Source of the DNA: an uncultured Brevundimonas sp.
GTDB taxonomy: Bacteria > Pseudomonadota > Alphaproteobacteria > Caulobacterales > Caulobacteraceae
DNA: 11,527 nucleotides
Assembly: GCA_946481425.1 (NCBI GenBank)
Contig: CAMLNT010000066.1
Location: 1 to 11,527, forward strand
Direction of reading: 5' to 3'
How positions within the stretch are numbered: the first letter of the stretch is position 1; every line of letters begins with the position of its first letter. The position numbers were made by a program, and so were the translations under genes. Below, piece by piece: positions 5,809 to 11,527 of the stretch. The notes under the pieces were generated by a model. The model was not told the origin of the DNA. It ran no database searches and was given only the letters and a program-made list of their open reading frames with translations.

Positions 5809-6690
5809 ATGACCGGACCGCGTCTGCTGCAGCTGGCGACTATCCTCCTGGCGCTGATCGCCGTTGCTCAGCCCGCACGGGCCCAACGTGTCGATGTGCT
5901 GCGCGAAGTAGCCCTCTGCTACACGGCCCCCGCGATCTGGATCGAGGCCGCGAGCAACAACGAGCGGACGTTGCACACGCTGGACTGGGAACCGTTTGGT
6001 CGAGAGATCGGATGGGAGACCTATGTGCCGCTCACCCAGCAGGAGCTCGGCACACACTGCGGCGCCGGGACCCCGGAGTTTGCGAGGCGCCTGGCCGAGT
6101 TTCAGGCGCGGTACGGACTTCTTTCCGATGGCCGGTTCGGCCCGGCGACCTTCGAAGTGTTGAAGGGCCTCTGGCAGGAGCGTCGACCGTTCGTCATGGC
6201 GCGGGTGAGGGGGGAGTGCCCTCGAGCGCCGGAACGCTATGAACTGGCCGAGTTCGACTACACCGAGGAATCAGTGCGCCGGCCAGGACGGATGGCCCAC
6301 GCCGTCGTCATCGCGGCCTTCCGCCGGATGGTCTCCGACGCAAGGCGGGAGGATCCCGAGATCGCGGCCGATCCCGATCTGCTGACGGTCTATTCGACCT
6401 ACCGTCACCCGGACATCGACGGCGTCCGCTGCGAGGACCAGCAGAATTGCGACGGCCTGCGCCGCGCCTCCTGTTCGGCGCACCGGACGGGGTGGGCGCT
6501 CGACATCAACGTCGGCCACGCGCCCGACCACGGGATCGATTCGACCAATGCCTATAACCGGCTGTGGCAGACCAGAGGTCCGGCGTACCGCTGGCTGGTG
6601 CGCAACGCGAGGCGCTACGGCTTCGTGAACTACGTCTACGAGCCCTGGCACTGGGAGTATGTCGGCCCTGAGGCCGATTACGCGCCATGA
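5809..6690 (+). CDS. Secreted M15 (VanY-type) D,D-carboxypeptidase-like protein
   Basis: This 293-residue protein has a signal peptide (hydrophobic residues 6-20, likely cut after ARA at 23-25) and a C-terminal zinc peptidase domain of the M15B/VanY type. Enzymes of this family cleave the terminal D-Ala from peptidoglycan stem peptides. The zinc and catalytic motifs are SAHRTGWALDIN at 223-234 (H225 and D232) and EPWHWEY at 278-284 (E278 as base, H281 as third zinc ligand). The upstream STYRH at 196-200 matches the substrate-side motif. A stretch at about 89-125 (FARRLAEFQARYGLLSDGRFGP and following) looks like a peptidoglycan-binding type 1 domain. Six cysteines (37, 84, 137, 208, 214, 222) suggest disulfides in the mature protein. 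It overlaps the next gene by ATGA. No strong ribosome site is visible before the ATG. Confidence 0.9.
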   Translation: MTGPRLLQLATILLALIAVAQPARAQRVDVLREVALCYTAPAIWIEAASNNERTLHTLDWEPFGREIGWETYVPLTQQELGTHCGAGTPEFARRLAEFQARYGLLSDGRFGPATFEVLKGLWQERRPFVMARVRGECPRAPERYELAEFDYTEESVRRPGRMAHAVVIAAFRRMVSDARREDPEIAADPDLLTVYSTYRHPDIDGVRCEDQQNCDGLRRASCSAHRTGWALDINVGHAPDHGIDSTNAYNRLWQTRGPAYRWLVRNARRYGFVNYVYEPWHWEYVGPEADYAP

Positions 6691-7199
6691 GGCGGCCACC
6701 GGCCAAGGGGCAGGGAGGCTGGTCGATACGCTCGCTTACGCAAGGCGAAGAGGCGCTGGCCCGTCGGGTGTTCGGCGACAAGCTGCGTCTGGAAACGATC
6801 CGCTTTATCGGATCGCCGAAACCGTTCGACCGCGCTTTCGTGGCAGGGCGCTGGTTCGGGCGGGAGTGGATCGCGTGGCCGGGCGACAGGCTGGCGGCGG
6901 ACTATTCGGTCGAGAAGCTGTCACGGCGGGCGACCTTCATCCACGAGTTGGTCCACATCTGGCAGGCTCAGCAGGGCGTGAATCTGGCGTGGGCCAAGAT
7001 CCGGGCCGGAGACAACGCTGACGCCTATGGGTACGTCGCTGACGAGAACTGCCGGTGGGATGGGCTCAACATCGAGCAGCAGGCGATGGTGGTCGAACAT
7101 GCCTACAAGCTAAGCGAAGGCCAGGCTGTGCAGGCGGCAGCGGCCTTCTATCGGTCGATCGCGCCTTTTCCCTGCGGCCTGGCGGGTCAGGAGGGGTGA
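6687..7199 (+). CDS. HELVH-motif protein, vgr-related / DUF4157-like putative metallopeptidase
   Basis: The 170-residue product begins with a basic stretch, then SLTQGEEALARRVFGDKL at 16-33. It carries HELVHIWQAQQG at 86-97, a zinc-peptidase HExxH motif (H86, E87, H90), and NIEQQAMVVEHAY at 128-140, where E130 or E137 could be the third ligand. This order (LT.GE..LAR.VFG, then HE.VH.WQ, then .EQQA) is that of the short alphaproteobacterial proteins often annotated 'vgr related protein'. It also resembles DUF4157 domains found with contractile injection systems and toxins. No vgrG or other injection gene is visible here. There is no signal peptide. Its ATG overlaps the stop of the M15 gene (ATGA), so translation is probably coupled. 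Proteolytic activity is inferred from the motif only. Confidence 0.82.
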   Translation: MRRPPAKGQGGWSIRSLTQGEEALARRVFGDKLRLETIRFIGSPKPFDRAFVAGRWFGREWIAWPGDRLAADYSVEKLSRRATFIHELVHIWQAQQGVNLAWAKIRAGDNADAYGYVADENCRWDGLNIEQQAMVVEHAYKLSEGQAVQAAAAFYRSIAPFPCGLAGQEG

Positions 7200-7286
7200 A
7201 GCGGCCACCCATCCCGGCCATCAACGGAAATGCGCCTAAGATATATTATGCGAAATTATACGCCGACCAGTAGGATTGGCCGTCGG

Positions 7287-8081
7287 CTACTGGGCCACGA
7301 CTTCCCGCCGTCCATCGAACGCCACGGACACGTGCGGCGGCAACATGGCGCTAAGCCGGTCGTAGTCGAGGTCGATGTGCAGGTTGGTCAGGATCGCTCG
7401 CCTGACGCCAGCCTCCGCGATCCACGCCAACGCCTGATCGACATGGGCATGGGTCGGATGACGCGTCCACCGCAAGGCGTCGAGGATCCAGAGATCAACA
7501 TCGCCGAGCGCAGCCAACACCTCGGTGTCCAAACCTGAGACATCACTTGAATAAGCGACGGGCCCGAACCGATATCCGACCGAGGCTATCGGTCCATGCC
7601 GCTGAGCAAAGGTCGAGACCGCAATCTCACCGCCGGCGCCGGCCAGTGAAAAGCGGTCACCCGCGACGATCAAATGCGCATCGCAGATCGGAGGATATCC
7701 GTGTTCACCACGGAATATATAGCCAAATCTCGATTGGAGCGTGGCGTTGGCTTCGGCGTCCAACCAGACTGGAACCCGTTTGCGACCCAGGTAAGCGAAC
7801 GTCCTCAGGTCGTCGATGCCGTGCGTCTGATCCGCATGGTCATGGGTCAACATGACCCCGTCGATGTCCGTGATCTCCGCCGCCAGCATCTGGGCCCGCA
7901 GGTCCGGTGACGTATCGACGATCGCCGTCGTGACGCCGTTGGGTCCATGGCGACGTACGGCCAGAGAGCACCGGCTGCGCAGGTTCCTCGGATTGGCCGG
8001 GTCACAGGCGCCCCAGTCCCCGTTTGCGCGCGGCACGCCGCCAGAGGATCCGCAACCCAGGATAACAACCTCAAGGCTCAT
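7287..8081 (-). CDS. MBL-fold metal-dependent hydrolase (PhnP-like)
   Basis: The 264-residue protein has the metallo-beta-lactamase fold as seen in PhnP-type phosphodiesterases: ILGCGSSGGVPR at 7-18, DTSPDLR at 56-62, the metal motif THDHADQTHGIDDLR at 79-93, YSSD at 177-180, HPTHAH at 208-213 and LTNLHIDLDY at 231-240. Likely metal ligands are H80, H82, D84, D180 and H235. In the usual HxHxDH motif the sixth position is His, but here it is Gln85, which may reduce binding at the second metal site or reflect a subfamily. The ATG at 8081 overlaps the tatD stop by ATGA. It is the last gene of the rlpA-to-MBL run. The actual substrate is unknown. A phosphonate role is unlikely because no phn gene is near. 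Confidence 0.9.
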   Translation of the reverse strand: MSLEVVILGCGSSGGVPRANGDWGACDPANPRNLRSRCSLAVRRHGPNGVTTAIVDTSPDLRAQMLAAEITDIDGVMLTHDHADQTHGIDDLRTFAYLGRKRVPVWLDAEANATLQSRFGYIFRGEHGYPPICDAHLIVAGDRFSLAGAGGEIAVSTFAQRHGPIASVGYRFGPVAYSSDVSGLDTEVLAALGDVDLWILDALRWTRHPTHAHVDQALAWIAEAGVRRAILTNLHIDLDYDRLSAMLPPHVSVAFDGRREVVAQ

Positions 8082-8857
8082 GGCCTTGGAATCCGATCAA
8101 AGAGCGCAAAGAAGGCATCGGTCGTGCGCGCTTCAGTCTCCCTTTCGTCCCAGCCCCTGATCTCGCCCAGCTTGGCCAGTACGTGGGTGACGTAGGCCGG
8201 CTCATTGCGCCTTCCGCGATGCGGGATCGGCGCAAGGTAGGGGCAGTCCGTCTCGACGATGATCCGATCCCCGGGCATGTCGCGGATCACCGCCCTCACC
8301 TCCTCGGCGGCCTTGAAGGTCGCGATCCCGGAGACCGAAAACCAGCCGCCCAACTCCGCCGCCAACTTGGCGAGATCGGGGCCCGACGTGTAGCAATGCA
8401 TGAGGAATTTGAATGGGCTATTGCGGTGTTCCTCGCGCAGAATCGTAGCCATGACATCATCGGCTTCGCGCGTATGGATCACCAGCGGCAGGCCCGCCAG
8501 GCGAGCCGCCTCGACGTGGGCGCGGAAGACCGCCTGCTGGATGTCACGCGGCGACAGGTCGTAATGGAAATCCAGGCCGCATTCGCCGATGCCGACCACC
8601 TTCGGCCGGTCGGCCAGTTCAGCCAGCCGGGCGGCCGTCAGGTCCGGATAGTCCTTGGCCTCGTGCGGATGGACCCCGACCGTGCACCAGATGTCGTCAT
8701 GCGCCATGGCCAGGCCGTGGGTCGCTTCATAGGTCGACAGCTTGTCCGAGATTTCGACCATCAGCCGCACACCGGCCTCGCGCGCCCGGGCGATGACCGC
8801 GTCGCGATCCTCGTCGAACTGCGGCGCATGCAGGTTCACGTGACTGTCGATGATCAT
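8078..8857 (-). CDS. TatD family metal-dependent hydrolase
   Basis: TatD-type proteins are TIM-barrel hydrolases; characterised members are 3'-5' exonucleases acting on DNA or RNA in the cytoplasm. The 259-residue product has the normal length and motifs: GVHPHEAKDYP at 61-71, GIGECGLDFHYD at 89-100 with metal-bridging E92, H128 in HTRE, H154 in HCYTS, and VETDCPYLAP at 201-210 with D204. The first metal motif reads DSHVNLH (4-10) instead of the usual DSHCHLD, so the second His of HxH is Asn8 (codon AAC). The start at 8857 is chosen because MIIDSH is the expected N-terminus. It shares one base (TGATG) with the holB stop. It sits in the common tmk-holB-(metG)-tatD-MBL order, but metG is absent. 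Confidence 0.93.
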   Translation of the reverse strand: MIIDSHVNLHAPQFDEDRDAVIARAREAGVRLMVEISDKLSTYEATHGLAMAHDDIWCTVGVHPHEAKDYPDLTAARLAELADRPKVVGIGECGLDFHYDLSPRDIQQAVFRAHVEAARLAGLPLVIHTREADDVMATILREEHRNSPFKFLMHCYTSGPDLAKLAAELGGWFSVSGIATFKAAEEVRAVIRDMPGDRIIVETDCPYLAPIPHRGRRNEPAYVTHVLAKLGEIRGWDERETEARTTDAFFALFDRIPRP

Positions 8858-9831
8858 CAGGCGCGGGCCCGTCGGATTTCGGCCAGAGCCGAGAACAACA
8901 CGTCGGCCCGATCCAGGTTCAGCGCAGCCGCCTCGCCCGGCGTGCGGTTGAGCCGCTCCCAAAGCGCTCCCCAGGCTTCCGGCCGTTCGCCCTCGGCGCG
9001 CTCGCGGACGGCGTCCGCCAGGCGGGAGAACATGAGCTCCAGCCGCTCCTGGCCCTCGCCGCCACGTAACCCATCGGCAAACCGCAGCATCTCCGCCTCA
9101 TCCGGGGCATCGCCAAGGACGAGAGCCCGTGCTGTCTGATCGATTTCGAGCGCGCCCTGCCCTGCCAGGCGTATAGCCTTTCCCGGCGATCCGCCGGACA
9201 TCAGGGCCAGTGCCTGGGCGTCGCCCGGTTTCAGGCCGACCTGTCTTTCCAGAAGCTGGGCCACATCGCTGATCGCCCACGGCTTGAAGGCCAGCCTGCG
9301 GCAGCGCGAACGGATCGTCACCAGAAGCCTCGCGGGCGAATGAGCCACAAGGAACAGGACACCGCGTTCAGGCGGCTCCTCCAATGTCTTGAGCAAGGCA
9401 TTGGCTGAATTAGGGTTCAGGTCGTCAGCGGCATCGATGATGGCCACGCGAAACCGAGCCATAGACGGCGACTTGGCGAAGAACTCGGGCAGCGCCCGAG
9501 CTTCCTCGACCGAGATAGATTTCTTGGTGCGGCCGCCTTCCGTCTGGCGCTCGAGGACGAGCAGATCGGGGTGGGCGTCCTGCTCGACCAGCCGGCTGAC
9601 GCGGTCGGCAGGGTCTGATCCCAACAGGCCTCGCGACGGGTCCGATCGTGCGCCAAGGAGCCGGCGCGCCGCCCGATAGGCGAAGGTTGCCTTGCCCAGG
9701 CCTTCGGGGCCGGCGAGCAGCCACGCGTGATGCAGTCGCCCGCGTTCCATGGCATCGAGGAAAGCCGCCTCGGGCCGCTCGTCCTGGAGGCGATGATAGG
9801 CGCCGCGCGGACCCTCCACCGAGCCCGTCAC
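8857..9831 (-). CDS. holB: DNA polymerase III delta' subunit
   Basis: HolB is the delta' subunit of the clamp-loader complex that places the sliding clamp on DNA. The 324-residue product has an AAA+ domain with GPEGLGKAT at 41-49 (P-loop), FRVAIIDAADDLNPNSANALLKTLEEPP at 127-154 (Walker B region and the delta'/gamma signature) and SRC at 175-177 (sensor 1/SRC region). A helical C-terminal collar follows. The only cysteine in the first 180 residues is C177, so the four-cysteine zinc module seen in E. coli delta' is absent. The GTG start at 9831 overlaps the tmk stop (GTGA), which suggests coupled translation, and the downstream tatD start shares one base with its stop. Confidence 0.94.
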   Translation of the reverse strand: MTGSVEGPRGAYHRLQDERPEAAFLDAMERGRLHHAWLLAGPEGLGKATFAYRAARRLLGARSDPSRGLLGSDPADRVSRLVEQDAHPDLLVLERQTEGGRTKKSISVEEARALPEFFAKSPSMARFRVAIIDAADDLNPNSANALLKTLEEPPERGVLFLVAHSPARLLVTIRSRCRRLAFKPWAISDVAQLLERQVGLKPGDAQALALMSGGSPGKAIRLAGQGALEIDQTARALVLGDAPDEAEMLRFADGLRGGEGQERLELMFSRLADAVRERAEGERPEAWGALWERLNRTPGEAAALNLDRADVLFSALAEIRRARA

Positions 9832-10472
9832 TCGCCAACCTCAAGCCGCGAGGACACGGCCGACCAGACCTGGTCGGCGACGCCTTCCAGCGTTCCTGTC
9901 GCGTCGATCATGGCGCAGCGCTGGGGCTGGCTGGCTGCGATCCGCAGAAATTCGGCGCGAAGGCGCTCGTGAAACTCCAAGCCCTTGGATTCAAAGCGCG
10001 CCTCGAACATGTCTCGGCCGAAGGCGCGCTCGAGTCCCACCTCGACCGGCATGTCGAACACAAGGGTCAGGTCTGGCTTGTCCGGCCCCACCACCTCGGC
10101 CTCAATGACCTCGATAAAGGCGGGCGAGACGCCCCCTCCCGCGCCCTGATAGGCACGCGTCGAATCGGAAAAGCGATCGCAGACGACCCAGGTCCCCGCC
10201 TCGAGGGCAGGCCGAATTAGGCGTGTCAGATGGTCGGACCGGCCCGCGTACATCAAGAGCGTTTCGGCGGTCGGCGTCCAACGGTCACGATCGCCTGTAA
10301 CCAGCAGAGCGCGCAGCGCCTCGGCGCCCTCGGAGCCGCCCGGCTCACGCGTGAGCACAACCGTCAGGCCCGCCGCCTGAAGCCGTTCGACCAGCAGCCG
10401 GGCCTGGGTCGACTTGCCGGCCCCCTCCCCGCCTTCGAATGTAATGAACCGTCCGCGCGTCACGCGGCGCAC
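9828..10472 (-). CDS. tmk: Thymidylate kinase
   Basis: Tmk phosphorylates dTMP to dTDP with ATP, an essential step toward dTTP. The 214-residue protein has the usual length and motifs: the P-loop FEGGEGAGKST at 12-22, the dTMP-binding TREPGGSEGAEALR at 41-54, MYAGR at about 74-78, the DRF switch near residues 98-100, and the LID-region sequence STRAYQGAGGG shortly after. The start is read as GTG at 10472; another in-frame GTG three codons later (10463) is possible. It lies 42 bases downstream of rlpA on the same strand and overlaps holB by four bases. Confidence 0.96.
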   Translation of the reverse strand: MRRVTRGRFITFEGGEGAGKSTQARLLVERLQAAGLTVVLTREPGGSEGAEALRALLVTGDRDRWTPTAETLLMYAGRSDHLTRLIRPALEAGTWVVCDRFSDSTRAYQGAGGGVSPAFIEVIEAEVVGPDKPDLTLVFDMPVEVGLERAFGRDMFEARFESKGLEFHERLRAEFLRIAASQPQRCAMIDATGTLEGVADQVWSAVSSRLEVGE

Positions 10473-10514
10473 AATGGCGATTCACCGCATCAAGGCAAAG
10501 GCCGGAGGGCGGAT

Positions 10515-11342
10515 TTATTGTGCGCGAACGAGGATAGCGTCGAGCAGGCCCTGCCCGGCGAGGGTCGAACGCTGGCGCTCGGCCTCCCGGCGGCCCGTCC
10601 AGGGACCGATGAGAACCCGGAACATCGGCTCGCCGCGGACATGGACATCCTCGATCGTGGTGCGGGCCGCGCCGAACCGGCGGCGGAGCGCCTCGGCGTT
10701 GTCGCGATTCGCAAAAGTGCCGGCCTGGATGAAATAGGCGTCGGTGTCGCCGAAGTCCGGCGCAGCAGGCCGCGCGGCCTGCGGGGGCTCATAGGCCGCC
10801 TGCTGGTAAACTTGACCTGTGCCGCCGCCGACCGGCGCGGGGCCCAGCCACCGGACCCGAACCTCGGCCAGCCCCTGGCTGCGTACACCCAGGGCGTCGG
10901 CTGCGCCGCGGGACAGATCGATGATGCGGTCACCGACGAACGGGCCGCGATCGTTGACCCTGACGACGACGCTCTCGCCAGTCGCGAGATTGGTCACCTC
11001 GGCCAGCGAAGGGAGCGGCAAGGTTGTGTGCGCGGCGCTGAGCCCGTTCATGTCGTAGATTTCGCCCGTTGCAGTGGGGCGGCCATGGAAGGCGTCCCCG
11101 TACCAGCTGGCGACTCCGACCTCGTTATAGTGTTCATCGATGACCGGTGTGTAGGTACGGCCCCGGATCGTGTAGGGCCGCAGCGTGCCACGGACGTAGG
11201 GCGCTGGCTCGGAGATTTCAGCGCGCGGCGACGGCGTAGCCGGACGATCGAACGGTACGAGCGGGTCCACGGCGTCGGCCATCGTGCCACACGCCGATAG
11301 GCTCACGGCCAAGGCCACGCCCAGCAACAGCTTCCGGAACAT
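10515..11342 (-). CDS. rlpA: Septal ring lytic transglycosylase / SPOR lipoprotein RlpA
   Basis: The 275-residue product is a predicted lipoprotein with a lipobox ending LSAC (residues 15-18, acylated C18). It has a double-psi beta-barrel RlpA domain (about 74-166) and a C-terminal SPOR domain (about 201-275, beginning DAYFIQAGTFANRDNAEALRRRFG). In Pseudomonas aeruginosa RlpA cleaves peptidoglycan strands lacking stem peptides at the division site, and SPOR domains bind such naked glycan. Likely catalytic counterparts are E94 (in TATGEIYDM) and H105 (in AAHTTLPLP), with D131 in VNDRGPF. A linker rich in Gly, Pro, Gln and Ala (about 167-198) joins the domains. A GAGGG ribosome site lies upstream of the ATG. 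It begins the minus-strand run and is divergent from the tRNA gene. Confidence 0.95.
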   Translation of the reverse strand: MFRKLLLGVALAVSLSACGTMADAVDPLVPFDRPATPSPRAEISEPAPYVRGTLRPYTIRGRTYTPVIDEHYNEVGVASWYGDAFHGRPTATGEIYDMNGLSAAHTTLPLPSLAEVTNLATGESVVVRVNDRGPFVGDRIIDLSRGAADALGVRSQGLAEVRVRWLGPAPVGGGTGQVYQQAAYEPPQAARPAAPDFGDTDAYFIQAGTFANRDNAEALRRRFGAARTTIEDVHVRGEPMFRVLIGPWTGRREAERQRSTLAGQGLLDAILVRAQ

Positions 11343-11349
11343 CGCACCG

Positions 11350-11355
11350 CCCTCA
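11350..11355 (-). promoter_or_regulatory. Ribosome binding site of rlpA
   Basis: The minus strand reads TGAGGG, seven bases before the ATG at 11342. It supports the start that places the lipoprotein signal at the N-terminus. Confidence 0.6.
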
Positions 11356-11437
11356 GATCGGTCGTCGGGGCGGAATAGTGACGCTGATGTTTTCCGCTTT
11401 GGTTAATGCGTCCTTGCCCTGTAAGGGGGGCGCCGAC

Positions 11438-11527
11438 GGACAGGTGGCCGAGTGGTTTAAGGCAGCGGTCTTGAAAACCGCCGTAGGTGGAAGCCTACCG
11501 TGGGTTCGAATCCCACCCTGTCCGCCA
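11438..11527 (+). tRNA. tRNA-Ser (anticodon UGA)
   Basis: The 90 bases fold as a class II tRNA. The acceptor arm pairs GGACAGG with CCTGTCC, followed by discriminator G and an encoded CCA. A D arm is present. The anticodon stem is GCGGT/ACCGC (11465-11469 and 11477-11481) with loop CTTGAAA, giving anticodon TGA at 11472-11474. A long variable arm pairs GTAGG with CCTAC. The T arm pairs GTGGG with CCCAC around TTCGAAT. Anticodon and long variable arm identify serine, reading UCA and other UCN codons. It ends exactly at the window edge and is divergent from rlpA. No integrase or duplicated 3' end is visible nearby. Confidence 0.98.

Noticed and set aside
10230..11300. A 356-codon plus-strand open frame opposite rlpA and tmk
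   Set aside because: It is antisense to two well-identified genes and has no recognisable domain, so it is a GC-rich shadow.
11399..11427. Promoter for tRNA-Ser (TTGGTT followed by a weak -10)
   Set aside because: No -10 box matches either the E. coli or the Caulobacter pattern well at proper spacing. A promoter must exist here or nearby, but I cannot place it.
11438..11527. tRNA 3' end as a mobile-element attachment site
   Set aside because: No integrase and no second copy of the tRNA 3' end are visible, and the window stops at the CCA.

Overview
The window is a compact, high-GC stretch of what looks like an alphaproteobacterial chromosome, most likely a member of the Caulobacteraceae (Brevundimonas or Caulobacter type). 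The reasons are the GC-rich coding style, the rlpA-tmk-holB-tatD-MBL gene run, the cysE plus DUF3126 pair, a 'vgr-related' HExxH protein, and two promoter candidates resembling the Caulobacter housekeeping pattern TTGACGS-N(10-14)-GCTANAWC. Genus is inference from family resemblance only. No gap between genes exceeds 150 bases. I see no insertion sequence, phage gene or CRISPR array.

Layout. (1) 1-534 (+): C-terminal part of a DUF817 membrane protein cut by the window edge. (2) 527-2439 (-): three genes. A secreted four-cysteine protein overlaps a TTG-started nitroreductase. A secreted protein that I read as two tandem TonB-C-like domains follows, with its own promoter placed across the end of the nitroreductase gene. 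(3) 2589-3680 (+): cysE (serine acetyltransferase) and a small DUF3126 protein, closed by a symmetrical bidirectional terminator. (4) 3752-4261 (-): a lysine/alanine/proline-rich, histone-H1-like protein that uses the same terminator. (5) 4355-7199 (+): prmA (ribosomal protein L11 methyltransferase), a one-pass membrane protein with an alanine-rich helix, a secreted M15 (VanY-type) peptidase, and an overlapping HELVH protein of the vgr-related/DUF4157-like kind. (6) 11342-7287 (-): rlpA, tmk, holB, tatD and a PhnP-like MBL hydrolase. The last four overlap by 1-4 bases and are probably translationally coupled. (7) 11438-11527 (+): tRNA-Ser(UGA), complete with encoded CCA, ending at the window edge.

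How it works together. Most of the window is housekeeping: cysteine synthesis, ribosome modification, dTMP phosphorylation, clamp loading, septal peptidoglycan processing and a serine tRNA. The more unusual parts are the small envelope and secreted proteins: the duplicated TonB-C-like protein, the four-cysteine protein, the M15/HELVH pair and the KAP-rich basic protein. The TatD and MBL proteins also each show a substitution at a position that is normally a metal ligand. I found no clear new multi-gene system; the best candidates are the duplicated TonB-C-like protein and the M15-HELVH pair.
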